From NCBI GenBank assembly GCA_019347905.1, contig JAHWKJ010000004.1, forward strand, positions 1 through 36,424: DNA of 36,424 bases. The letters are read 5' to 3'. The DNA comes from Planctomycetota bacterium (GTDB lineage: Bacteria > Planctomycetota > Planctomycetia > Planctomycetales > Planctomycetaceae). Position 1 is the stretch's first letter. Every line of letters starts with the position of its first letter. Both the position numbers and the translations under genes were made by a program. Below, piece by piece: positions 28,585 to 36,423 of the stretch. Below the pieces are notes generated by a model. That model made no database searches, was not told where the DNA came from, and saw nothing but the letters and a program-made list of their open reading frames with translations.

Positions 28585-28983
28585 CTAACTCGTTCGCTGC
28601 TGCCAGATGAGGTCCACGAAGATGCACCAGCCGTTGACGCCCGAGGCATCCTGAAACGGGCCTGGCTCCTCCTCCAGGTAGCCCTTGAACGTCGCGGCGG
28701 GATAGGGTGTGGCGACGCCGTTCAGAGTCATCGTCAGCGTGCCGGTCAAGAGGCCGATCTTCGTGTCCAGCACGTCGAGCTCCGCTTTGAGCGCCGCGTG
28801 CGAGGCGCGGCCCGTGATCATCAGGCGGCAGCGGAGGACGCGGCCGTAGTGCGAGTGGATAATATGCGATTCGCCCTTCACGCCGAACCACTTCCCGCGC
28901 ACGATCGCCACGTCCCACGACTCGCTTCTCACGAGCCCGTGCTGGTAGCCGCCGAAGGTGAATCCGTTCTGTGAAAGGGACAT
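28585..28983 (-). CDS. Minor tail protein, candidate distal tail protein
   Basis: 132 aa from ATG 28983; a TTG at 28989 would overlap the tape measure stop. Short beta-rich protein: SLSQNGFTFGGYQ, VRGKWFGVKGESHIIHSH, RLMITG, GTLTMTLNG. The gene directly after the tape measure in siphophages commonly encodes the distal tail protein. Length is smaller than typical Dit, so the assignment is tentative. Confidence 0.55.
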   Translation of the reverse strand: MSLSQNGFTFGGYQHGLVRSESWDVAIVRGKWFGVKGESHIIHSHYGRVLRCRLMITGRASHAALKAELDVLDTKIGLLTGTLTMTLNGVATPYPAATFKGYLEEEPGPFQDASGVNGWCIFVDLIWQQRTS

Positions 28984-28985
28984 GG

Positions 28986-31478
28986 TCAACGGGACGATCG
29001 TGACAGTTGTTTCGCGGCGGGTTCCTTGCGGGGCGCGCCCGCGGGATTGCGCGCGGTGTTGCGGGCGATCTGCTTCAGCTCGGCGACGCCGGCGCCGCCC
29101 TCGGCCGGCGTGAGCACCGCAGGCTGCAGTCGCGCCGGCGGCGCTGCGTTGGACCGGTTGAGCCGCTCGAGCTGCTCGAGCTGCCGCTTCTGGATCTCGA
29201 CCATTTCGCGCGTCGCATCGTCCGCGGCCGGGGCGACCGGCGCGCGGAAGGCGCCGGCGTCGGGACGACGGTTGCGGAGAACCTCCCTCACTGTTGCACC
29301 GACCGCGGGATTGTTGTTGACTTTGAACTCGCCCGATTCGCCCGGATCGACGTCTCCAAACGCACCCGTCTCGCGGAAGTTCTTCAGTTCGGGGCGGTCC
29401 GTTTCCAGAATCTTCAGCGCTTCGAAGGCGATGCCGCTGTCGCCCACGACTTCCTCGCGCAAATCGCCCAGCGCCGAGCCGAAGCCGGTCTTGATGCCGA
29501 ACTTGATCGCTGCCGTTCGCACGTCGACGCCGGCGCCGCCCTCGCCGCGGGCTTTCGCCGCGGCGGCCGCCTCGTCGATCGCCGCCATCACATCCTCCGT
29601 GGTCACCTCGCCGCGCTGTTTGTCGACCTCCAGCTCCGAAACCTGCCTGCGGATCTCGGTCCGCTGCCGAGCGGCGACTCGGTGACCACGGAAGGTTTCA
29701 ACGCCCCGCGCGAACGCGCTATCTTCGTCGGCGACCCCGAGCTGCGCGGTTCGTTCGCGGAGCACATCCGTCTTCCCGAGCAGGATGTTGGCCGCGGCCA
29801 TCCCCTCTTCACCGAAGACCTTCTTGAGCACGAGGCTTTTCGATTCCTTGTCCACACCGGCGAGCGCGGCCTTGAGCTTTTCGAGCGCGGTCGGGAAATC
29901 CTCACCGACGAGGTCGACGTCTTCCGGCCTCAGCCCGATCGACTTGAGCGCTTTGACTTTTTCTTTCTCGCCGCCCGCGGTCTGCAGCCGGCTCACCACC
30001 TGCCGTTGCCCGGTCGCCGCGGTACTCGCGTCGCCCAGCTCGTCCTTCAGGAGCGAGAACGCGGAGAGCGACGTCTCCTGGCTGAGACCCGCGTTGGTGA
30101 AGACTGACTGTTGCCTGGCGAGACTCTTGAGATCGGCCAGTTCCAGCGACGTCTTCGCGAAGAGCTCGGTGACGTCGATCGCGACACTCCGCAGACCTTC
30201 CGCGTCGGCCGCTTTGCCCTGCGCCTTCAGGAAGGCCGCCGCGCCCTTGACGTCTTCTTTGTTGACCTCGGCCTTGCCAAAGGTCGCGTTGGCGGCGTTC
30301 ATCTGCAGCAGAACGTCGAGCACCTTTCCTTCCGCGACGTCCTTTTCCTCGAAGCCGCTGGAGACTGCCTGTTGCTGCAGTGCCAGACCGCCCGCCAGAT
30401 CCGTGACCGGAGTCTGCTCGATCACCTGTTGCAGCTTCGGGAGTTGCTGCTCGAATTGCGCCGGCGTCTGCCCGGACTGGATTTGCAGCCGGAGCTGGGC
30501 CTCAATCAGCTTCGTCACCGTCCCTTCGAGGCTCTGATTGAAGCGCTCGTTTTCCTGGCGGACTTTCGAGACGATCGCCTGCACGCCGAGGTAGCCGGCC
30601 GCGATGCCCGCGAGCTTCGCCGCTTGGCTCGATAGCAGCGCCCCGATCCCCCGCTGCGGCGTGAGCTGGCGCTGAAGGGCCGCGGCCTGGGCGAGCTGTT
30701 CGCGCGTGGCGCCGGCCTGCTTCAGGCGGTACAGCTCCGCCTGCTGGACGGTCATCTTCTGCGTCGCCACCTGGTCCCGCAGCGACTGGAGCGTCCGCTC
30801 GACGTTTTGGCGGATCTGTTCCTGCTTCTGTCTCTGCTGCTCTTGCTCCCCTTTCGCGGCCTGAGCCGCGGCCGTCTGCTCTTTGTGCGCGGCGACCGTC
30901 CGCTGCAGGCCGGCGGCCTGGGCGAGCTGCTCTTTCGTCGCGCCCTGTAGCTTGAGACGGTAGAGCTCCGCTTCGTCGGCGGTCATGCCCAGCATGGCCA
31001 CCTGCTGGCGCATGCCGGCCAGCGTGCCCTCGATCGCCTGCCGGATCTGTTCCTGCTTCTGCTTCTGGCGCTCCAGTTCCGCGGCCTGCTTCTGGGCGGC
31101 TGCCTCTTCGGCCGACGCCTGGGCGGCGCGCTGTTTGTGCGCGGCGACCGCCGCCTGCAGGCCCTTGACGGCGCGGAGCTGGGCCTCGCTCGCGCCCTGC
31201 GTCTTCAGCTTCAGGATCTCGACCTGGTCGGCCGAGAGTTTCTGGGCGGCGAGCTGCTGCCGCAACCGGCCGAGCGTGCCGTCGACCGCCTGGGCGACGC
31301 GGGCGCGGGCCTGCTGCTCTTTCGCCAGGCCCGCGGCGGATTCGTCGGTGGCCTTCTTCGACTCGGCCGCGAGCTTCTTGTTGGCTTCTTTGAGCTTCAC
31401 CACCTCCGAATTCAGCTTCGCCAGCGCGGCCTGAATCCGGCTGTCGTCGCTGGTAAAGGTCGTGGTGACGTTGGACAT
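28986..31478 (-). CDS. Tape measure protein
   Basis: 830 aa, the longest gene. A long helical, Ala/Gln/Lys/Glu-rich start (1-275) carries three copies of an about 57-residue unit, about 80 residues apart (about 62-118, 146-202, 224-271), each with (V/L/M)xxQ..AELYRLK.QGA(T/S)..QL(A/R). A hydrophobic glycine-rich stretch at about 276-305 may be the membrane segment. Length sets tail length in this family. Located after the frameshifted chaperone gene, as in siphophages. Confidence 0.85.
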   Translation of the reverse strand: MSNVTTTFTSDDSRIQAALAKLNSEVVKLKEANKKLAAESKKATDESAAGLAKEQQARARVAQAVDGTLGRLRQQLAAQKLSADQVEILKLKTQGASEAQLRAVKGLQAAVAAHKQRAAQASAEEAAAQKQAAELERQKQKQEQIRQAIEGTLAGMRQQVAMLGMTADEAELYRLKLQGATKEQLAQAAGLQRTVAAHKEQTAAAQAAKGEQEQQRQKQEQIRQNVERTLQSLRDQVATQKMTVQQAELYRLKQAGATREQLAQAAALQRQLTPQRGIGALLSSQAAKLAGIAAGYLGVQAIVSKVRQENERFNQSLEGTVTKLIEAQLRLQIQSGQTPAQFEQQLPKLQQVIEQTPVTDLAGGLALQQQAVSSGFEEKDVAEGKVLDVLLQMNAANATFGKAEVNKEDVKGAAAFLKAQGKAADAEGLRSVAIDVTELFAKTSLELADLKSLARQQSVFTNAGLSQETSLSAFSLLKDELGDASTAATGQRQVVSRLQTAGGEKEKVKALKSIGLRPEDVDLVGEDFPTALEKLKAALAGVDKESKSLVLKKVFGEEGMAAANILLGKTDVLRERTAQLGVADEDSAFARGVETFRGHRVAARQRTEIRRQVSELEVDKQRGEVTTEDVMAAIDEAAAAAKARGEGGAGVDVRTAAIKFGIKTGFGSALGDLREEVVGDSGIAFEALKILETDRPELKNFRETGAFGDVDPGESGEFKVNNNPAVGATVREVLRNRRPDAGAFRAPVAPAADDATREMVEIQKRQLEQLERLNRSNAAPPARLQPAVLTPAEGGAGVAELKQIARNTARNPAGAPRKEPAAKQLSRSSR

Positions 31479-31484
31479 TGCGGA

Positions 31485-31543
31485 AGCTCTCAGCGGTCAG
31501 CGGTCAGCGGCTGAGAGCTGACGACTGAAAGCTGACGGCTCAG
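31485..31543. repeat. AGCGGTC/AGCTGAC repeats with hairpin before the tape measure gene
   Basis: AGCTCTCAGC (31485-31494) pairs with GCTGAGAGCT (31510-31519) around AGCGGTC-type heptamers, and further AGCTGAC copies continue to 31543. The stretch fills the gap between the frameshift product's stop and the tape measure start, and overlaps the end of the frameshifted coding sequence. It leaves no clear ribosome site for the tape measure gene. Confidence 0.65.
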
Positions 31544-32441
31544 CGTGCATGGATGTGCGTATTGACGTGCGGCTCGTCGACGGGGATCACGGCGAGGAGC
31601 CAGAGGTCGCCGCGGCTGGGTCGGTAGTCTCGATCGAGGCCTCGTCGCCAGGCGAGCCATTCCCCGAAGCCGGGGTGGTGGGCGAAGACCCCGAGGTCGC
31701 CTGCTCCTCGTTTTTTTTTGCGGCTTCGACCAACTCCTTGACCTTGGGCAGGTCGATCGTGGATCCCAGCACCTCGATAAAGTTCTGGGTGTCGAGCAGC
31801 TCGAGCGTGGTGACTTCCAGCCGGCCCAGGCGGTAGTTGAGCGCGAGCGCTTCGAGGCACAGATCGAGCGCGGTCGCATAATCCAGTGAGCCGCCGCCCA
31901 GGAGCGCGTCGTACGTGATGGCGGACCGCTCCCAGGCCTCGCGGTACTGCTCGCGGACGACGGTGGTCAGCGACCCGGAGCGATCCCAGCCCAGCGTCTG
32001 CGGCAGGTTCGAGTCGCCGCTGGGGGCGCGCAACAGCGGGACTTCCCACGTCTGCCCGTTGAGCTCGACGCGGTAGCCCTTGATGACTTTCACCCGCGCG
32101 AGGTCGGCCGGCTTCGGCGGCTCGGCCGGGTTGAAGCCCAGGTACCAGCGCGGCCGGCCCTCGGCGTCGTCGGGGCCGGGGAGCCACGTCTGCTCCTTCG
32201 CGTAATAGCCCAATCGCCGCGGGGCCTCGCGGGAGACCGGGAGCGCACAGAGGATGACGCCGCAGCGGTCGTCCGGGCCGCGGCCGCCGAGGTCGATGGC
32301 GGAGACGTCATCGGAGAGCGAGTGGCAATCAGCGAACACATGCCCGAGGCCCAGCTCGCGCAGCCGCGCCCGGGCCAGCTCGCCGGCGGGCGAGAGCGAG
32401 TTCTTGTTGGTTTCCGGGATGAAGTAGAGAAAGGCGCTCAT
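31540..32441 (-). CDS. Tail assembly chaperone, with -1 frameshift extension
   Basis: The zero-frame product (31587-32441) is 284 aa and ends in a low-complexity Ser/Thr/Pro tail (residues about 244-284). At the slippery site A AAA AAC (31716-31710) a -1 shift gives a 300-aa product ending at 31540 with a different C-terminus (DLGVFAHHPGFGEWLAWRR, then DLWLLAVIPVDEPHVNTHIHAR). Its composition is that of a real protein, unlike the zero-frame tail. This mirrors lambda G and G-T just upstream of the tape measure, whose ratio matters for tail assembly. No other domain recognised. Confidence 0.75.
31710..31719 (-). other. Programmed -1 frameshift slippery site
   Basis: The minus strand reads GC A AAA AAA AAC, nine A residues then C, in frame with codons GCA-AAA-AAA-AAC. 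The heptamer A AAA AAC is a classic -1 site. It is at codon 244 of the chaperone gene. A nine-base homopolymer could also be a sequencing-indel risk. Confidence 0.75.
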
Positions 32442-32444
32442 AGG

Positions 32445-32726
32445 TCAGTGCTTCAGCAGGATCCAGTGTTCCAGAATGCCGTCGAGCTTCGCGTCGATGC
32501 GCTCAACGGTGCGGTCGATCTTCTCGAGGGCCCTGCCGTTACGGTCCTCGACCCGGTCGATCCGCTCGTGCACGGTTTCGACGGCCTGCACGGAGCCGGC
32601 CTCGGTGCGCTCGAGCTGCCAGGCGCCCAGGCCCACCAGCGCGCAGGCGATCGCCGCGGCGACGCCGAGCAGCCAGCTCAGCGTGGCGGGCGATTCGAGC
32701 GTGTGCTTGACGGTCGCGAGGTTCAT
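32445..32726 (-). CDS. Membrane protein with coiled coil, holin candidate
   Basis: 93 aa from ATG 32726. One membrane segment (about 17-37: LSWLLGVAAAIACALVGLGAW) followed by a charged coiled coil (about 45-85: VHERIDRVEDRN, EKIDRTVERIDAKLDGILE). The pairing of coil and membrane segment recalls XhlA-type holins, but those have the coil first. No endolysin lies nearby, so lysis is only a possibility. It overlaps the previous gene by 4 bp. Confidence 0.55.
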   Translation of the reverse strand: MNLATVKHTLESPATLSWLLGVAAAIACALVGLGAWQLERTEAGSVQAVETVHERIDRVEDRNGRALEKIDRTVERIDAKLDGILEHWILLKH

Positions 32727-33289
32727 CGGGGGCGGCAGTATCGGATACGAGGGACGGGGTGCGCCTTCGGCTTCGGCTTCGCCGGCGGAGCCGGGTCGGC
32801 CGGCGGCTTCGGCGCTTCGACGGGCGGATCGTCCGGCTCCGCAGGTTTGCTGCAGTCGGCCTTACGACTCGCGAGATTGGCGCCAGCGGCGCGAAAAATC
32901 GTCACGCCCGGATCGGCGCAGTCGGGCGGAGGGGGAACAGGAGCTAACGAAGGGAACGGACTCGGGCAGACCGGTGGGGCTGGCTCCTGTTCAATCCGGC
33001 CGCACTGCGGCACGTCGCGACCGCAGTCACAGCCCGTGCAACAACCGCAGACGGCGGGTGTCTCCGGCACGAACACCGGGTAGCAGGTGATGCCCAGGGC
33101 AAAGCCGACGGCGATGAGCGACACCACTTCGATGAAGATCGGCGAGAGCACACGTCGCATGGACTTTTCCTGAGAAATGTTTCCGGGACAGTTGGTCTGT
33201 TTGAGCCGCATCAGCTCGCGCTCGATCCGCTTCAGCGTGCGCGCCGCGGCGGCGTCGTCGGCGGTGAACCTGATCTTGACGGCGGCCAT
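32723..33289 (-). CDS. Membrane protein with TMP-like start and Cys/Pro-rich tail
   Basis: 188 aa from ATG 33289. Residues 1-33 (MAAVKIRFTADDAAAARTL, ELMRLKQTN) resemble the first 33 residues of the tape measure protein (both M-x-x-V...FTxDD...LK). An internal ATG at 33160 with AGGAAAAG upstream would give a protein starting with MRRVLSPIF and a membrane helix (about 52-66). A cysteine cluster (CGCCTGCDCG) and a long Pro-rich tail follow. Possibly two nested starts. An AACAGGAG element lies inside the gene. Confidence 0.5.
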   Translation of the reverse strand: MAAVKIRFTADDAAAARTLKRIERELMRLKQTNCPGNISQEKSMRRVLSPIFIEVVSLIAVGFALGITCYPVFVPETPAVCGCCTGCDCGRDVPQCGRIEQEPAPPVCPSPFPSLAPVPPPPDCADPGVTIFRAAGANLASRKADCSKPAEPDDPPVEAPKPPADPAPPAKPKPKAHPVPRIRYCRPR

Positions 33290-33300
33290 TTGTCAGCTCG

Positions 33301-33570
33301 TCACACCCTCGCGTCTTGGCAGGCGAGGGCGAACTCTTTCGCCTGCAGGCTCGAGAGGGCGATCGCCGCGGCCGCTTTGCTGGTCCGCTTCTTGATCGCG
33401 TACCAGCGGACCAGCTTCGCGCGCTGGTCCTGGGTGAGGTCCGCGTACCGGCGCTCCGGCTTCGCCGGCGGCGGCGGGTCCGCCGGGGCTGCCGGCATCT
33501 GCACCACCGCCGGCTCGGCCGGCTGGAACACTTTCAGCTTCGGTGTCTCCTCGGTTCGCTTCTTCGCCAT
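33301..33570 (-). CDS. Small tail-module protein
   Basis: 89 aa from ATG 33570 (GGAGG five bases upstream); ATG 33585 is an alternative. Basic and Pro-rich start (AKKRTEETPKLKV) and a helical end (YADLTQDQRAKLVRWYAIKKRTSKAAAAIAL). Position before the chaperone, in the slot of head-tail accessory genes. Unknown. Confidence 0.6.
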   Translation of the reverse strand: MAKKRTEETPKLKVFQPAEPAVVQMPAAPADPPPPAKPERRYADLTQDQRAKLVRWYAIKKRTSKAAAAIALSSLQAKEFALACQDARV

Positions 33571-33619
33571 GGCTGCCTCCGTCACCCCCTCACCTTGTCA
33601 CCCGGTCACCCCGTCTCTT

Positions 33620-34006
33620 CTACGGTGTCGCGTCCTGCAGCGCGTAGAACTTGAGCGTGGCCGCCGCGCCCGAGGCGTTGGTCGCGAACAGCGCCGTCAG
33701 GTCCACCGTCAGCGGGTTGGCGAAGGAACTCTCGTCGTCCCAGGTGAGGGGCGAATCCGCCTTGAGGTTGATTGTGTCGGCCGGGGCGGCGCCGCTGTTG
33801 GTCTCCAGCGTGATGTCCTGGTCGCTGGAGATGTACAGACTCTTGAGCGCGGAGACGTCGATGTTGGCCGTGAGGGCCAGGTCGGTGGAGGCGTCGGGAA
33901 TCGTCTCCTCGATCACGATCTCGCCTGAGGCGGTCACCTCGCGCGTCTGGCTGACGGGTGGGTTGGACCCCTGCTGGAATTCGCGGACAATCCGATGCGT
34001 GGGCAT
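33620..34006 (-). CDS. Beta-rich phage structural protein
   Basis: 128 aa from ATG 34006 (GGAG seven bases upstream). Pattern: IVIEETIPDASTDLALTANIDVSALKSLYISSDQDITLETNSG, LTWDDESSFANPLTVDLTALFATNASGAAATLKFY. I recall similar small proteins next to tail tube genes in phages of this kind. Probably a tail or decoration protein. Confidence 0.65.
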   Translation of the reverse strand: MPTHRIVREFQQGSNPPVSQTREVTASGEIVIEETIPDASTDLALTANIDVSALKSLYISSDQDITLETNSGAAPADTINLKADSPLTWDDESSFANPLTVDLTALFATNASGAAATLKFYALQDATP

Positions 34007-34027
34007 GGGCGACTCCGTCGCGTTGGT

Positions 34028-34092
34028 TGGTGAGGGTGGAGGGTTGAGAACCACTCCGGCGGACGCGAACCACTCCGGCGAACGCCGGTCAG
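34028..34092. repeat. Heptamer-like repeat and CCGGCG palindromes in a gene gap
   Basis: GGTGAGGGTGGAGGGTTGAG is a degenerate copy of the GGGTTGA repeat. ACTCCGGCGGACGCG and ACTCCGGCGAACGCCGG follow in tandem. This fills the 82-bp gap before the tail tube gene stop. Confidence 0.55.
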
Positions 34093-35018
34093 ACGATGTT
34101 CACGCCGCTCGACAGCGTGAGGACGTTGACGCCCGCCGCGCCCGATTGCGCGCGGGGGTAGATCTTCAGGCTGGTTTGCGCCGGGTCGCTGATGCCGCCC
34201 GAGCTGTTCTCGACGACGATCAGGCCGCCGGCGCCAGCGGGCAGGCTGATCGACGCGTGCGTTCCCCCGCCGTCGGCGACGTTGTGGCCGTCGCTGCTCT
34301 TGCGCCGCAGGTACGCGGTGAACGACGTCAACGCCGTGCCCTTGATGCCGTACGTGGCCCAGTGCTCTTCGTTGAAGCCCTTGATCGTGATCACGGGCTT
34401 GATCATGCGGATGGCGATGAACGTGTTCCAAATGTCGCTGGCATCGCCGGCTTCGATCAGCTCGACGCCGAAGTCGACGTCGAACTCCTGGACTCCGTCG
34501 AGTGTCGTGCCGTTGAGCTTCACGGGTCCCAGGCCGTAGAACTCGCTGGCCGCGGGCGTGATGCTGAGAGTCTGGCTGCCCGCTGGGACGATCGGCTCGT
34601 TGACGCCGTCGTAGGTGGGGACGGTGGCGAGCTCGCAACTGGCATTCTGCCGGTGCGACGCCTTGACCGAGCGCAGGTAGCAGAAGGCGTTCGCCATCCG
34701 CAGACGCACGTGCGCCGCGGTCGCGATCGCTTCCATGGAGCCCAGGTCCACCGCGGCTCGGTAAAACAGGTCGGTGTTGCCGGCCGAGTGATCCTTGCCC
34801 AGCAGGCCGAATTCTGCGAAGGCGGTGCCCACCTGCAACAGCCTGGCCACAACCTCGGGCTTGATCGAGCGCAGCGCGGTGAACAGCGGCTGGGGATGTC
34901 CAACCGCCATCTCGTGCATCACTTCGGCCGTCGGCGTCGGCGTGGCGTCCTCGAGCTCCGTGTAATTGTTGTTCGGGGTCGAGAGCGCACCGAGGACGAA
35001 AACTTTCGAGACGGGCAT
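34089..35018 (-). CDS. Major tail (tube) protein candidate
   Basis: 309 aa from ATG 35018, AAGGA upstream. Beta-rich with VQEFDVDFGVELIEAG, PVITIKGFNEEHWATYGIKG, LTSFTAYLRRKSSDG, features of tail tube proteins; length is normal for a tail tube. Position before the chaperone and tape measure genes is canonical. No sequence identity can be claimed. Confidence 0.65.
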   Translation of the reverse strand: MPVSKVFVLGALSTPNNNYTELEDATPTPTAEVMHEMAVGHPQPLFTALRSIKPEVVARLLQVGTAFAEFGLLGKDHSAGNTDLFYRAAVDLGSMEAIATAAHVRLRMANAFCYLRSVKASHRQNASCELATVPTYDGVNEPIVPAGSQTLSITPAASEFYGLGPVKLNGTTLDGVQEFDVDFGVELIEAGDASDIWNTFIAIRMIKPVITIKGFNEEHWATYGIKGTALTSFTAYLRRKSSDGHNVADGGGTHASISLPAGAGGLIVVENSSGGISDPAQTSLKIYPRAQSGAAGVNVLTLSSGVNIV

Positions 35019-35093
35019 GGGGAAGCGTCCTTGCTTCGGTTTAGGGCGTGCCGAGCGGCGTGCCGCAGACCGGCAGTGCCGGCCGCCGGGTGC

Positions 35094-35714
35094 CTATGAG
35101 GTTTTTGCGGCGCGGTACTCGTTGAACAGTTTCGTGGCGGTTTCGTTCAGCTTCTCGCTCAGCTCGCGGGCCTCGTCGTCGGTCACGCGCGTCACCTCGG
35201 AGTGCTTGTCCGGCTGGTTGCTGGCGTGGGGCCGGAACGTGATATAGCGCGGGCCGGTCATCTGAATCGTGACCCGCGTCGGAAACGCGCGCACGCTGCC
35301 GAAGTTGGTCAGCGTTTCCTGCAGGAAGCCGGTGAAGACCAAGTCGGTGTTGCGTTTGACGGCCTTCCCGCGCGCGTAGAGCGCGGCCTTCTTCTGTTGC
35401 CACTTCCGCGTGCGGGGCTGGTAGCCGTAGCGGCTCGCGGCCCCGCGGGTGAAGTGTCGGGGCAGCATCTTCGAATGCCACAGCGCCCCCATCTCTTCGT
35501 GCGCCTGGCGCATCGAGTCCCGCCAGACGCGGATCGAAATGTCCGCCGGCCGCTCCTCGCGGAGTGTGATCTTGATGGGGATTCCCGGCACAGCGGCCTC
35601 CACTGCAACTGAAGAAACACGCGGCGCGCCCGCGCACGGCCTCGTGGCGAGGATCGAGACGCCGGCGGTGATCGCCGCCAGAGTGAGAAACCACCAGACC
35701 GTGCCGCGCCGCAT
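35094..35714 (-). CDS. Head-tail joining or tail completion protein with N-terminal membrane extension
   Basis: 206 aa from ATG 35714 (GGAG upstream). The main body (about 45-206: PADISIRVWRDSMRQAHEEMGALWHSKMLPRHF, YQPRTRKWQQKKAALYARGKAVKRNTDLVFTGFL) resembles HK97 gp10-type or virion morphogenesis proteins. The first 30 residues (MRRGTVWWFLTLAAITAG, SILATR) are a membrane or signal segment, which is odd for a virion protein. An internal GTG at 35591 with GGAGG five bases upstream starts exactly at the body (VPGIPIKITLREERP), so two products may be made. Confidence 0.6.
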   Translation of the reverse strand: MRRGTVWWFLTLAAITAGVSILATRPCAGAPRVSSVAVEAAVPGIPIKITLREERPADISIRVWRDSMRQAHEEMGALWHSKMLPRHFTRGAASRYGYQPRTRKWQQKKAALYARGKAVKRNTDLVFTGFLQETLTNFGSVRAFPTRVTIQMTGPRYITFRPHASNQPDKHSEVTRVTDDEARELSEKLNETATKLFNEYRAAKTS

Positions 35715-35745
35715 GATTCCGTCTCCGTTCACCCCGTCTCTTCGA

Positions 35746-36255
35746 TCACGCCCAGCCCCAGTCGACGCGAAACACCGTCGTCCAATAGGCGGTCGAATCC
35801 GGCTGCGCGGCGACGTGCCGCGGGTGCGTGATCGCCGCTTCCATTTCCTGGTCGATCTCGACGATCGACAGCTTGTCGCTTTCGCCGGCCTGGGCGGCCA
35901 GGTCCTGGATGACGGCGCCGACCCAGTTCTCAAAATCCGTCTGCGATTCCTGCACGTCGTTCGGGAACCGGTCTTTGTCCTGCAGGATCAGGTAACACGA
36001 GCCGGCCGGCTGCAGGTGATTGAGCGCGCCGCCGGCGAACTTCTTGAAGCGCAACCGCCCCGACTCGCACACGGCCAGCGGCCGCGTGACTTGGAACGTC
36101 GTGCTCTCGTCGACCTCCAGGTGTGGGTGATGAATGAATTCCCGGGCCGCTGTACTGTCGGCCGCCCCGACCCGCGTTTGAAAGCTCGAACTGCCCGCGA
36201 CGAGGTCGACGAGCTTCTGCAGGTTCTTGCTGATCGGGCCGGAGGCAACGGGCAC
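35746..36255 (-). CDS. Tail terminator-like protein candidate
   Basis: 169 aa from ATG 36255; no ribosome site is visible. Helix-strand pattern with FENWVGAVIQDLAAQ (about 108-122), EAAITHPRH and a final AYWTTVFRVDWGWA strand, reminiscent of tail terminator proteins ending in a (W)T(A/T)(V/L)FR(V/L) strand. Order is consistent. Identity is tentative. Confidence 0.5.
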   Translation of the reverse strand: MPVASGPISKNLQKLVDLVAGSSSFQTRVGAADSTAAREFIHHPHLEVDESTTFQVTRPLAVCESGRLRFKKFAGGALNHLQPAGSCYLILQDKDRFPNDVQESQTDFENWVGAVIQDLAAQAGESDKLSIVEIDQEMEAAITHPRHVAAQPDSTAYWTTVFRVDWGWA

Positions 36256-36269
36256 GTTGTAAGGCTTTC

Positions 36270-36299
36270 AACCACGAATGGCACGAATTACACGAATGG
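36270..36299. repeat. CACGAATGG-type short repeat
   Basis: Three units (CACGAATGG, CACGAATTA, CACGAATGG) lie between the partial gene and the next start. This is a repeat type common in planctomycete intergenic DNA. A GTCACCCC-rich string follows at 36303-36320. Confidence 0.7.
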
Positions 36300-36312
36300 C
36301 TTTGTCACCCCG

Positions 36313-36423
36313 TTACCCCCTCAGCCCATCTCTTCCTCCCCGCTGGGTCTGTCTCGCTCCCACCTGCCAGTCGATCGAGCGTTCGAAGCGGATGAGCCAC
36401 GCGGCCGCGTCCTCTTCGAGGAT
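36313..36423 (-). CDS. 3' end of a gene entering from the right
   Basis: The frame from the right edge to TAA 36313 gives 36 residues, starting ILEEDAAAWLIRFERSIDWQ with a Gly/Arg-rich end. Helical, consistent with the end of a head-tail connector-type protein. Too short to name. Confidence 0.5.
   Translation of the reverse strand: MLEEDAAAWLIRFERSIDWQVGARQTQRGGRDGLRG

Noticed and set aside
31711-31719. Nine-A run as a real frame-disrupting mutation or sequencing error
   Set aside because: Kept as a programmed site because position, frame and the neighbouring tape measure gene all match the known tail chaperone pattern; an error remains possible and is noted.
32445-32726. Confident holin call
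   Set aside because: Coil and membrane segment order is opposite to XhlA and no endolysin is adjacent, so only a candidate role is given.
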